The notes under the pieces are model-generated. The model made no database searches, was not told the DNA's origin, and was given only the letters and a program-made list of their open reading frames with translations. Of a stretch of DNA of 64,000 bases, positions 15,435-24,100 are shown piece after piece; positions within the stretch are counted from its first letter, which is position 1; every line of letters begins with the position of its first letter. The position numbers and the translations under genes are program-made. This DNA is from Haematospirillum jordaniae (lineage in GTDB: Bacteria > Pseudomonadota > Alphaproteobacteria > Rhodospirillales > Rhodospirillaceae): assembly GCF_001611975.1 (NCBI RefSeq), contig NZ_CP014525.1, positions 1,666,001 to 1,730,000 on the forward strand, given 5' to 3'.

Positions 15435-15743
15435 GTTCCTCGGCATGTAGTTCTACGGCCTATTCCTGATCACCCTAGAAGCCTTTTAGGGTTAATGCCC
15501 TGATAGGGTCATTTTCAGATCTTGATCCCCATTGCCTGTTATTTTTGTTGTGCACCGCACAAAATAATGCCAATATCGCAATTGTCAGACTGTGGAGTAA
15601 AGGATCCATCTGTCTGGAAGGGAACAGTTATAAATGCTCTGCATCGTCATTGTGCGCTGCATGATCGGGCGTTGACGGGTGCGCCGTCGCTTTCCGTATG
15701 GACGTATGGAGAGCCAAGCGACTGTTTATGAGGGGAGGTTTGT
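15435..15743. other. Gap of about 300 bases without a supported gene
   Basis: It lies between a terminator and the next start codon. A 69-residue frame at 15522-15731 has no ribosome site, odd composition (many Cys and His) and no recognisable motif, so I do not call it. The promoter of the gene at 15744 should be here, but I cannot place it. Confidence 0.5.
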
Positions 15744-16031
15744 ATGTCTGCTACTCCAACAGCCAGTCATGCGTGGAACCTGTTTTCTTTAACCATGGAG
15801 AATCGCTTTGGCAGTGCTTGGCGCGGCTTGGTGGAGCCGGACTCTGTTGTGGCCTTGGCTGAGGAGATAGCCGTTGGCTTCGGCGGTATGGTTTCTCCTG
15901 TCGATGCAGCTGGTCAGGAGCCGGACCCACATGATGCCACGCTGTGGCGCTTTCCAGATGGGTCGTGCGTGGCAACGGGTGCTTTTGGCTTGCGTCGTGA
16001 GATCCCGCTTCCTCGTCAGGTGGTGTGCTAA
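15744..16031 (+). CDS. Small unknown protein
   Basis: I do not recognise this 95-residue protein. It has a strong GGGGAGG ribosome site about nine bases before ATG 15744, which is the main reason to call it. The sequence is soluble in character, with an aromatic N-terminus (SHAWNLFSLTMENRFGSAW) and a C-terminal WRFPDGSCVATGAFGLRRE. No signal peptide, membrane span or metal motif stands out. It precedes the convergent NUDIX gene by 74 bases. Confidence 0.6.
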   Translation: MSATPTASHAWNLFSLTMENRFGSAWRGLVEPDSVVALAEEIAVGFGGMVSPVDAAGQEPDPHDATLWRFPDGSCVATGAFGLRREIPLPRQVVC

Positions 16032-16105
16032 CTTGCCCCGGGCATAGGGCTTGTGTGGATGGGAAGGGCATTATTCACGCCGTTGCCTCATTCTGCGCGT
16101 GGCCA

Positions 16106-16723
16106 TTACGCTCTCTCCAGCTTGTCTCGTGTGGCTTGGTAATTCAGTAGCAGCCACTGTAAGGCGATGAGTGTGGTGCCGTTGCTGATGGTGGTGTCAC
16201 GCAGCATATTCCGTATCGATGTAATGGGGTGCACAACAACCCGTATATCTTCGCCTTCATTGGCTAATCCGTGTGTGCCCACCGCCTTCGTTGAATCCAC
16301 GGCACCGCACCAAAGGCTGATGGTTTCAGTGCAAATACCCGGTGTTGTGAACCATGTCTGGATATGGAAGAGCCCCTTTGGCACAAGGCCTGTTTCTTCT
16401 GTGCACTCACGCAGGCATACGTCTTCCAGCGTTTCACCTTCTTCAATGACGCCGGCGACAATTTCCAGAAGCCAAGGATTTTTGATGCCGGCAATATGGG
16501 GAGGAGCCCGGAATTGCTCGATCAGTACAACGGCGTCAGCCCGTGGATCGTAGAGCAGGACGGCGATAGCATGTTTGTGTTCTATAACATCGCGCACCAG
16601 AACAGGGCTTGTTTCTCCGGAAAACAACTCGTGACGCAAGTGGTATCGGTTGACCTTAGTGTATGCACGTAGAAGAGGCTCTTTCTCCAGTATTTCAACC
16701 TTTGACGGATACGACTCTGACAT
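16106..16723 (-). CDS. nudF: NUDIX hydrolase, ADP-ribose pyrophosphatase type
   Basis: This 205-residue enzyme matches the NudF group, which splits ADP-ribose into AMP and ribose 5-phosphate. The Nudix box reads G-V-I-E-E-G-E then seven residues and RECTEETG, giving the catalytic REXXEEXG. Upstream VLLYDPRADAVVLIEQFR and a PWLLEIVAG stretch are typical of this group, as is the proline-loop FTTPGICTE after the box. It lies 19 bases downstream of the ParA gene in the same direction, so the two probably share a transcript. The gene symbol is by family; other sugar nucleotides are possible substrates. Confidence 0.88.
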   Translation of the reverse strand: MSESYPSKVEILEKEPLLRAYTKVNRYHLRHELFSGETSPVLVRDVIEHKHAIAVLLYDPRADAVVLIEQFRAPPHIAGIKNPWLLEIVAGVIEEGETLEDVCLRECTEETGLVPKGLFHIQTWFTTPGICTETISLWCGAVDSTKAVGTHGLANEGEDIRVVVHPITSIRNMLRDTTISNGTTLIALQWLLLNYQATRDKLERA

Positions 16724-16742
16724 TGGTACTCCATTATTTCAG

Positions 16743-17393
16743 CTATACTTTTTTGGTTGAAGCGGACAGGTGGGATAGAATTTCCCGAGCCAGGGCCGAT
16801 ATTTCACGGGCGGCAAGGCTGCGTCGGGCTGTTTCCATCACGCCCTTGCCTTCCATCATGGACGAGGCAAAGGCAACGCGGTTACCCAAGCGGTTCTTCG
16901 ATACGACGACCGGAAGGCGGTTCAGAATGTCTGCTATTTTGTCAGACAGCTGGCCTTTTGGCGGAACGCGGTTCAGGACCAGAAGAACGGGGGTTTTCTC
17001 GCGGGCTGCAATGTCAATGGTAGGCTCAATGGCCCATAGATCCATGGGGCTGGGTTGTACGGGCAGAATAACCAGAGATGCGTTTCGGATCACGATACGG
17101 ACCTCGGATTCTGCATGGGGAGGGCTGTCTATCAGGACAATATCATGTGTTTGGCACAGCACTTCCAGCTCGCTGCCCAAGCGCCAGCCGGGGACGGCAA
17201 GCAGAGTAAAGTCCCCTGCTGCGTTTGATGCTTCACGTGCACTATGCCACGCTGACAGGCTCCCCTGAGGATCAATATCCACCAGTGCAACTTTGCGCCC
17301 TTTCTGTCGCCATGCGACAGCAAGCTGGGCTGTTAGGGTGGTTTTCCCGGATCCGCCCTTCTGCTGTGCGACGGTGATTATCTTGCCGGTCAT
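16743..17393 (-). CDS. Orphan ParA-family ATPase
   Basis: This 216-residue protein is a small ParA/MinD-type ATPase. It starts with the deviant Walker A QQKGGSGKTT, including signature Lys12 and catalytic Lys17, followed by VDIDPQGS (about residues 38-45) and LIDSPPH for Walker A' and B. There is no N-terminal DNA-binding extension and no ParB gene beside it, so it is not the chromosomal parAB pair. Similar stand-alone ParA proteins position protein clusters or plasmids; the partner here is unknown. Its upstream region carries an exact direct repeat. The NUDIX gene follows 19 bases downstream. Confidence 0.9.
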   Translation of the reverse strand: MTGKIITVAQQKGGSGKTTLTAQLAVAWRQKGRKVALVDIDPQGSLSAWHSAREASNAAGDFTLLAVPGWRLGSELEVLCQTHDIVLIDSPPHAESEVRIVIRNASLVILPVQPSPMDLWAIEPTIDIAAREKTPVLLVLNRVPPKGQLSDKIADILNRLPVVVSKNRLGNRVAFASSMMEGKGVMETARRSLAAREISALAREILSHLSASTKKV

Positions 17394-17705
17394 CTTGGGC
17401 TCCCTATTGCACCGTGGGAGAACGGCGCTGCGTGGCGCTGTTCATTTAACGAATGCGCACGCAAGCATTGTAGCATGATGATAATGCACCACAACGGCAA
17501 GAATAATTGTGGATATGAAAGGTTAAGAATGGAAGAGAAAGAGTATTGTATAAAGGCGTAATAATTTCATTCTTTTTTTGTTATAAAAAAGTATTGTATA
17601 TTATATTTATTGGCATGATTTTGTAATAAATTTGTTGCGATACTGTTATGTATACTCTGCTGTTCTGGTTTTTCTGATTAGTGACCCTAAATGCAGTGGG
17701 TAACT
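17394..17705. other. AT-rich upstream region of parA
   Basis: This gap separates the end of rluD from the parA start, both on the minus strand, and must carry the parA promoter. It is far richer in A and T than its surroundings, most strongly at 17540-17660, and contains a repeated 11-mer. I see no gene and no clear rluD terminator. Confidence 0.6.
17542..17600. repeat. Exact 11-base direct repeats upstream of parA
   Basis: AGTATTGTATA occurs at 17542-17552 and again at 17590-17600, 48 bases apart, in the AT-rich region 150-200 bases before parA. They may be regulator sites or centromere-like elements, or simply low-complexity sequence. Confidence 0.45.
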
Positions 17706-18698
17706 TCAAAAGAAGTTTGCATCACCCCCCAAGGCTACTAGCAATGCCTGCATATCCGCTGGAAGTGTGGCTTCAAAGCGCATGAATACCCCGGTTGTCG
17801 GGTGTTCGAAGCCCAAGGTTCTGGCATGCAGGGCTTGTCGACGAAAGTTGGTAACGGCTGCCCGGGCATTTTCGTCATCTTTTCCTATAGAGCGCGGTGA
17901 ACCATAGACAGGATCACCAATCAGGGGGTGATCAACCGCATTCATATGAACTCTGATCTGGTGCGTTCGCCCTGTAGCTAAACGACACTCCACCAAAGCT
18001 GCCCGTTCATTGCACAAACGGGTCAGTGTCCGATAGTGTGTCAGGGCTGGTTTCCCGCCCTGTCGGACGATTGCCATCTTCTGCCGGTTGTGCCCGCTGC
18101 GCCCGATATTGCCTGTAATGTCACCTGATGCTGGCGTTGGGACGCCCCATACAAGAGCACGGTATGTGCGCTCGATTGTTCGTGAAGAAAACTGCTTGGC
18201 CAGATGATGATGGGCTTGGTCGTGTTTCGCGACAACGATGAGGCCTGATGTGTCCTTGTCCAAGCGGTGTACGATCCCAGGGCGGCGTATGCCACCGATT
18301 CCGGAAAGGCTTTCCCCGCAATGATACAGTAGGGCGTTAACCAGCGTGCCGTCCGGTACACCAGCGCCGGGGTGCACAACCATTCCTGCGACTTTGTTGA
18401 TTACAACCAGATGGTCATCCTCAAATGCTATGGCTAGGGGGATATCTTGTGGAACAGGAATGGCAGGTGCAGTCTCTGGAACCGCCACGGTCACGGACTG
18501 GCCGTGTTTGACCCGCAGGGATGGGTCCGTTATGGTCTGGCTGTTTACCTGAATCTGCCCCTCCAGAATCAGGGACTTGATCCGGGAGCGCGACAGGTCC
18601 AGATGTGATGCAGCCAGCCAGCGGTCCAGTCGCTCCCCCGCGTCTTCCAGTGCTACAAGAAGTGTTGTTGGGCTTGTTTCAAGCTCTTCGTTGCACAT
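17706..18698 (-). CDS. rluD: 23S rRNA pseudouridine synthase RluD
   Basis: This protein of about 330 residues makes pseudouridines in helix 69 of 23S rRNA. An N-terminal S4 RNA-binding domain (GERLDRWLAASHLDLSRSRI) precedes the catalytic domain, with GIVHRLDKDTSGLIVVAK holding the active-site Asp, then RTYRALVWG and CRLATGRTHQIRVHM. ATG at 18698 gives the usual RluD length; the frame is open for 52 more codons to 18854, but that part would overlap the divergent small gene and lacks homology. It is divergent from the small membrane protein gene at 18811. Confidence 0.93.
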   Translation of the reverse strand: MCNEELETSPTTLLVALEDAGERLDRWLAASHLDLSRSRIKSLILEGQIQVNSQTITDPSLRVKHGQSVTVAVPETAPAIPVPQDIPLAIAFEDDHLVVINKVAGMVVHPGAGVPDGTLVNALLYHCGESLSGIGGIRRPGIVHRLDKDTSGLIVVAKHDQAHHHLAKQFSSRTIERTYRALVWGVPTPASGDITGNIGRSGHNRQKMAIVRQGGKPALTHYRTLTRLCNERAALVECRLATGRTHQIRVHMNAVDHPLIGDPVYGSPRSIGKDDENARAAVTNFRRQALHARTLGFEHPTTGVFMRFEATLPADMQALLVALGGDANFF

Positions 18699-18810
18699 AT
18701 CTTCATCTTCATACGAAGAGAGTTCGGGGGAATTGGGGTGGCGTGGTGGTTGGGTCACAGTCAGGCCCTGCAATGGGTTTGCATCAATGAGGGTTGGAGA
18801 TAGCAGTATT

Positions 18811-19155
18811 ATGAGGGCATTGAAAGTCTTGGTCCTGGCAATGGGCCTGTTCATCCTGTTGGGCGTTGCCCTTCTGGCTTACGGGTTGCTTGCCGGGGTT
18901 GGGAAACAGGAACAGCACGCTGAAAAAGCTGGCGAGCTGCTGCAAATCCCTGTGGCTTCAGGGCCCGGTTTTGGAACAGTCAGTCTGGATGAAGGGCCAG
19001 AAGCGGTTCTTATGCAGGCCACTCTTGCTGGCTCTGTCCTGCTCGTTCGTGTTGGCGGCGGCGGAGCCGATCGCTTGCACGTCATAGATACGTCTTCAGG
19101 GCGGCGATTGGGAAAAATTGTTCTGCGTGCAGACCATACAACTGCGCCTGAATAA
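18811..19155 (+). CDS. Small single-pass membrane protein (DUF6476-like)
   Basis: This 114-residue protein has one N-terminal membrane helix (LVLAMGLFILLGVALLAYGLLA) and a short periplasmic part ending in ADRLHVIDTSSGRRLGKIVL. The layout and the position next to rluD match a small alphaproteobacterial family that I believe is catalogued as DUF6476, of unknown function. ATG 18811 has GGAG 11 bases upstream. The reading frame is open far upstream into rluD antisense sequence, which is not coding. A 12-base-pair hairpin follows. Confidence 0.7.
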   Translation: MRALKVLVLAMGLFILLGVALLAYGLLAGVGKQEQHAEKAGELLQIPVASGPGFGTVSLDEGPEAVLMQATLAGSVLLVRVGGGGADRLHVIDTSSGRRLGKIVLRADHTTAPE

Positions 19156-19161
19156 GATGAG

Positions 19162-19196
19162 AGAGGAGAAGTCTGGGATTGCCGGACTTCTCCTCT
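19162..19196. terminator. Hairpin between convergent genes
   Basis: AGAGGAGAAGTC at 19162-19173 pairs perfectly over 12 bases with GACTTCTCCTCT at 19185-19196 around an 11-base loop. It lies between two convergent genes and can serve both, although neither side has a strong T run. Confidence 0.65.
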
Positions 19197-19207
19197 GTAT
19201 TCAATGA

Positions 19208-20773
19208 TCAGGCAGGCTTACGGTTCTGGAAGCGGCGTTCCATGTTGCTGCGTCCACCAAACCCGCGCTTCTGGCCGAACTCGCGGTCAGGGCCGCGCCG
19301 TTCACCGCCAGAGCGATCATCCGCATGAAAGCTGCGTCTTTCGCCCTGCCGGAATGGTTTGCCGGCGCGGTATCCGTCCTGTGCCTGCTGTCCTTCACGT
19401 GGTGGCCTTCTGCCGCCTTCTCCTTGCGTAGTCTCGTTCCGGCGTGACGAGAAATGCTGCCCGTCATCCCGTGTGCGACCAGAGAAGGAGGCATTGCGGT
19501 CGTCGCGGTCGCGTCCGGGGCGTGTACGTTCACCGCCCGGTTTTCCAGGATGGCGTCCGCCGCCCGGGCGACCACCGCCACCCCCGCGCTTGGGAGGGGC
19601 AACGTAGCGTCCGCTGGCATAAAGGCTTGCTATGTCTGTATTGTGGAATGCGTGCTCCAGTTCCATCGGAACCTGCATCCGGATAGCTTTTTCGATAGAC
19701 CGTAGATAAGCAATTTCCTCGTTGTCACAGAAGGACAGGGCAATGCCGCCTGCGCCTGCGCGTGCAGTGCGTCCGATCCGGTGTACATAGCTTTCGGGTT
19801 CGTTCGGCAGTTCATAGTTGATGACGTGGGTTATGCCATCAACGTCGATGCCGCGGGCTGCAATATCGGTTGCGACCAACGCACGAACAATACCCTTGCG
19901 GAAGCCATTCAGCGCTTTCTGACGTGCACCTTGGGATTTGTCACCGTGTAGGGCATCGGCTCTGATGCCCTGTTCGCTCAGGTGCTCAACAACCCGGTTG
20001 GCACCGTGCTTGGTGCGTGTAAAGACAATGGCCCGGCTGACTTCATTGCTGTTGAGCAGGTCTGTAAGGAGATCGCGCTTGTCACCGCGATGCACGAACA
20101 GGACACGCTGTTCTATTCTTTCTGCTGTCGTGGACTGTGGCGCCACTTCAACACGCACGCTTTCCCGCAGGTAATCTGTGGTTAGTTCCTCTACGGCCCG
20201 TGGCATTGTGGCCGAGAACAGCAGCGTTTGACGATTGGGCGGCAGGTCTCGGAACAGGCGTTTGACGTCATGGATGAAGCCCATGTCAAGCATGCGGTCT
20301 GCTTCGTCCAGAACAACAATTTCTGTTCCGTTCAGGCGAATTGTGCCCTGATTGACATGGTCAAGAAGGCGACCGGGAGTTGCCACAAGAACATCAACGC
20401 CATTGTTCATGAATCGTACTTGGGGGCCCATGCCAACGCCGCCGAACACCACGGCCCGCTTCAGGCGCATGAAGCGGGAATAGGCAGCCAAGGAGTCCCC
20501 GATTTGCACGGCCAATTCGCGCGTTGGGGTCAAGATCAGTGCCCGAGCTGTTCGTGGGGCAGGGCGCATAGGGTTGCAGCCCAGGCGATGCAGGATGGGC
20601 AGGGTAAAAGCAGCGGTCTTTCCGGTTCCCGTTTGCGCGAGGCCAAGAACATCACGTCCTTCCAAGGCAGGAGGAATGGCTTTTCCCTGAATGGGAGTTG
20701 GTATGGAGTAGCCTTCTTCTTCCAGCGCTTTCAGCAGTCGCGGGTCAAGGCCAAGATCAGAAAATGGGGTCAT
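19208..20773 (-). CDS. DEAD-box RNA helicase, RhlE type
   Basis: This 521-residue protein has the full DEAD-box core: Q motif (FSDLGLDPRLLKALEEEGY then PTPIQ), AQTGTGKT, PTRELAVQ, DEAD, SAT, and the C-terminal ARGIDVDGITHVINYE and HRIGRTARAG. From about residue 395 the tail is low-complexity, rich in Gly, Arg and Asp, as in RhlE and other cold-responsive helicases that bind structured RNA. It probably acts in ribosome assembly or RNA decay. ATG 20773 is a clear start. A perfect inverted repeat lies 184 bases upstream. Confidence 0.93.
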   Translation of the reverse strand: MTPFSDLGLDPRLLKALEEEGYSIPTPIQGKAIPPALEGRDVLGLAQTGTGKTAAFTLPILHRLGCNPMRPAPRTARALILTPTRELAVQIGDSLAAYSRFMRLKRAVVFGGVGMGPQVRFMNNGVDVLVATPGRLLDHVNQGTIRLNGTEIVVLDEADRMLDMGFIHDVKRLFRDLPPNRQTLLFSATMPRAVEELTTDYLRESVRVEVAPQSTTAERIEQRVLFVHRGDKRDLLTDLLNSNEVSRAIVFTRTKHGANRVVEHLSEQGIRADALHGDKSQGARQKALNGFRKGIVRALVATDIAARGIDVDGITHVINYELPNEPESYVHRIGRTARAGAGGIALSFCDNEEIAYLRSIEKAIRMQVPMELEHAFHNTDIASLYASGRYVAPPKRGGGGGRPGGGRHPGKPGGERTRPGRDRDDRNASFSGRTRDDGQHFSSRRNETTQGEGGRRPPREGQQAQDGYRAGKPFRQGERRSFHADDRSGGERRGPDREFGQKRGFGGRSNMERRFQNRKPA

Positions 20774-20956
20774 GGTCGACGGAATTCTTTCAAAACAGGC
20801 CGCGCCCTGTCCGCATGCTCATGGCAGAAGGGGGAATGGCCACATAAAAGGGCGCCCCTGGGGCACGCAACCAGCGGGAGGAGAGGGAATTCAAGGCATA
20901 TCGACGGCCGCCGCTTTGAAGCGGTATGCACATCTGCGCACAATCGCAAAGAATTC

Positions 20957-20975
20957 CTTGGCAATCACTGCCAAG
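20957..20975. promoter_or_regulatory. Perfect inverted repeat upstream of the helicase
   Basis: CTTGGCA at 20957-20963 and TGCCAAG at 20969-20975 flank ATCAC. The TTGGC-N-GCCAA form looks like a dimeric-protein operator, or it may form a leader hairpin. It is 184 bases before the helicase start. Confidence 0.4.
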
Positions 20976-21047
20976 CCGCCGAGGTGTAGCAGGCTAACAA
21001 AGTTTTTGCAATCCTTGATACGGGACAGGCCATTATTTCCGTTCATT

Positions 21048-21088
21048 AAGGCCCTTCTGGATCTCCAAGAGGCATCCGGAAGGGCCTT
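21048..21088 (-). terminator. Hairpin after the indolepyruvate oxidoreductase gene
   Basis: AAGGCCCTTCTGG at 21048-21060 pairs with CCGGAAGGGCCTT at 21076-21088 with one wobble and a 15-base loop. It is 32 bases past the stop at 21120. There is no T run, so termination is less sure. Confidence 0.5.
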
Positions 21089-21119
21089 CTAAGCATCCCT
21101 AGGGTGTTCCGCTATTGCC

Positions 21120-24100
21120 TTATCGCCCTTTGCCTGTCTCCCGGATCTTCCAGATCAGGGACCGCCACTGTTCACGTGCTTTTTCAATGCTTTTTTCCTT
21201 GATATGGCCAAAACCCCGTATTCGCTCCGGAACGGAGGCTATCTCCACGGCAAGATGAAGAGCGTCAGGATGCAGGGAGGTACAGACTTCACGAATATGA
21301 TGGCGGTATTCAGAAATCAGGGCTCTTTCTGTCCGACGTTCCTTGGTGTAGCCAAAAGGATCAAGCCATGACCCGCGCAGCATCTTCAGGCGGGCGAGGA
21401 TGTTAAAAACAGCGAAAATCCATGGCCCGAATTCGTATTTGCGGGGCTTGCTTCCCGGACGATTCAGCCAAGCTAGGAGCGGAGGGGCCAAGTGAACGGA
21501 TACTCTGGCGCTATCTCCGAATGTCTGGCGAAGGCGTTCACGGAATGTGTGGTCTGTATAGAGTCTTGCAACCTCATACTCATCTTTGTAGCTCATGAGT
21601 TTTGCTAGGTTGCGGGCCGTAGCCAGCGTCAGTTCCCTTTTATCTGAAATCTGTGCTTCCTGTTTCTCTACCTGCTCCACAAAAGAACAATACTCCTCTG
21701 CCCATTTCTCATTTTGCCAATCGGTCAGATGGCGGGTTGCGTTGGCGATGACCGTATCTAGGTCATCTGTATCCTGTTGAGGTTTTCTTCCCCGGTTGGC
21801 CACGGACTGGACATAGTCTGGGTCAATGGCAGCTAGGCGACCCCACGCTAAAGCGCGGCGGTTGGCATCTATTGCGACGCCATTGAGCATAATTGCCCGG
21901 TCCAGAGCTTCTAGGCTGACGGGGACAAGGCCCTTCTGGACAGCAAAGCCAAGCAGGAAAATATTGGCCATGATGCTGTCGCCCGTCAGGGCTGTCGCCA
22001 ACTGACCTGCGTTAAGCCGCTGTACATATCCGGCCCCGACACAGGCTTCAAGGATGGACAGGAGACGGTCGCCCTGTACGCTGAAATCTGGATCACGTGT
22101 GAAAGATCCGGTCTGGATTTCCAAGGTATTGCAAATAACCTGACTGTACCCGGGACGCAGGGTTCCCAGAGAGTCCGGACTGGTCGCCACAACCATGTCG
22201 CAGGCCAACAGGACATCGGCTTGCTCTCTGTCTATACGTGCTTGGTTCAGGGCATCGGGTATCGAGGCAATGCGCACGTGGCTGAGAACGCTCCCCCCCT
22301 TTTGCGCAAAGCCCATAAAGTCCAGAACGCTGGCCCCTTTGCCTTCAAGGTGGGCTGCCATGCACAGCAACGCCCCGATTGTCACAACGCCTGTTCCCCC
22401 GACGCCGGTGACCAGAATTTCCCATGGTTTCTCAAGGACAGAGGGGCGGTGGGGTACCGGCAGGTTTGCAAGCCTTGCTGCCAGATCCGGTGTCTCGTCC
22501 ACGCCCTTGGGCTTGCGCAGTTCAGCGCCGCGGATACTGACAAAGCTGGGGCAGAATCCATCGACGCACAGAAAATCCTTGTTACAGGACGATTGGTCGA
22601 CCTGCCTTTTGCGTCCGGCAGGTGTTTCTACAGGTTGAAGGGACAGGCAATTAGACTGTACACCGCAGTCGCCACACCCCTCGCAGACAGCTTCGTTAAT
22701 CATCAGTCGTCTTGGTGGATCGGCCAGAAGACCCCGCTTGCGCTTGCGTCGTTTTTCTGCGGCGCACATCTGATCATAGACCAGTACACTTACGCCCCGG
22801 TGTGTTGCAAGTTCCCGCTGTACTTGGTTGATATCGCGGCGATGATGGATCGTGACGCCCGGTGCAAAGTTCAGGGTGCGTGGATATTTATCCGGATCAT
22901 CTGTGACAACCGCAATGCGCCGTACGCCTTCGGCATGAACCAGCCGTGTGATCTGGTCAACGGTCAGATTGCCATCGTGAGGTTGCCCCCCGGTCATGGC
23001 AACAGCATCATTGAACAGAATTTTGTAGGTCAGGGTTGTTCCTGCGGCAACAGCCTGTCTGAGGGCCAAGCTGCCGGAGTGAAAAAAGGTACCATCGCCA
23101 ATATTCTGGAAGACATGAGTACGCAGGCTGAACGGAGCTTGCCCCACCCAGTTCGCACCTTCTCCTCCCATCTGGGTTAGGCCGCCGGTATTCCGGTCCA
23201 TCCAGCTGGCCATGAAGTGACAACCAATTCCGGCAAAGGCTTTTGCGCCCTCTGGAATCAGTGTCGAGGAGCTGTGCGGGCAGCCAGAACAAAAGTATGG
23301 AATTCGACGGATTTCGGACGGTGACTGGCCAGAGCCTGGCGGGGGAGCGATTGTGGCAAGCTTGCCGTTCAGCTGTTCAAGAAGATCAGGAATGTGATGG
23401 CCAAGTCGTTGAACAAGGATCGGAGCAATGCGCGATGGCCTTAACTCACCCGATGAGGGGAGAAGGTTTTGCCCTGCACCATCTGTTTTTCCTGTGATCA
23501 GGGGGGCATTTCTGTACCCGTACAGGATTGATTTAACCTGTTCTTCAACAAAACTATGCTTTTCTTCAACAACAAGAATTTCACGCAGTCCATGCGCAAA
23601 GCGTCGTATTGATTCCGGCTCCAGTGGCCATGTCAGTCCAGGGCACAGAATACGAATGCCGCGCTGTTGAAGATCGTCTATTCCCAGCCCCAGGCGCATC
23701 AGGGATTCTTTCAGGTCCGTAAAGGCCTTGCCGGTGGCGATAATGCCAAATACGGCTTGGTCCTGATTGCCAAGGTATCGGTTCAGGGCAGGATTGGCCC
23801 GTGCAAAGGCCAGAACAGCTTCTTTTTTGGCAAACTGTCTTTCTTCTAGGCCGGGGCCCGGCATGTCGGGCCAGCGGTAGTGCAGTCCTCCGGGGGGAGC
23901 TATAAAATCATCCGGTCTGTAGATGTGCAGATGGTGTGGATTGATATCGACGGAACAGGCGCTTTCCACAGTCTCGGAAATAGCCTTGAAGCCAACCCAG
24001 GTCCCGCTGAAGCGGGAGAGGGCCCACCCGTACAGGCCAAATTCCAGGTAGTCCGCTATATTGGCCGGGTGCAAGACCGGTACGTTCCATGATGCAAAGG

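Larger units (their letters stand above)
20774..21119. other. Gap holding the helicase leader and an oxidoreductase 3' end
   Basis: This 346-base stretch lies before the helicase and after the indolepyruvate oxidoreductase gene, both on the minus strand. It contains an inverted repeat at 20957-20975 and a hairpin at 21048-21088. A long leader is common for cold-inducible RhlE-type genes. I see no gene. Confidence 0.5.

Noticed and set aside
15522..15731. 69-residue frame in the gap before 15744
   Set aside because: Unusual Cys/His content, no ribosome site and no family resemblance.
18699..18854. Upstream extension of RluD by 52 residues
   Set aside because: It would run into the divergent gene at 18811 and lacks S4-domain homology; the shorter form has the normal family length.
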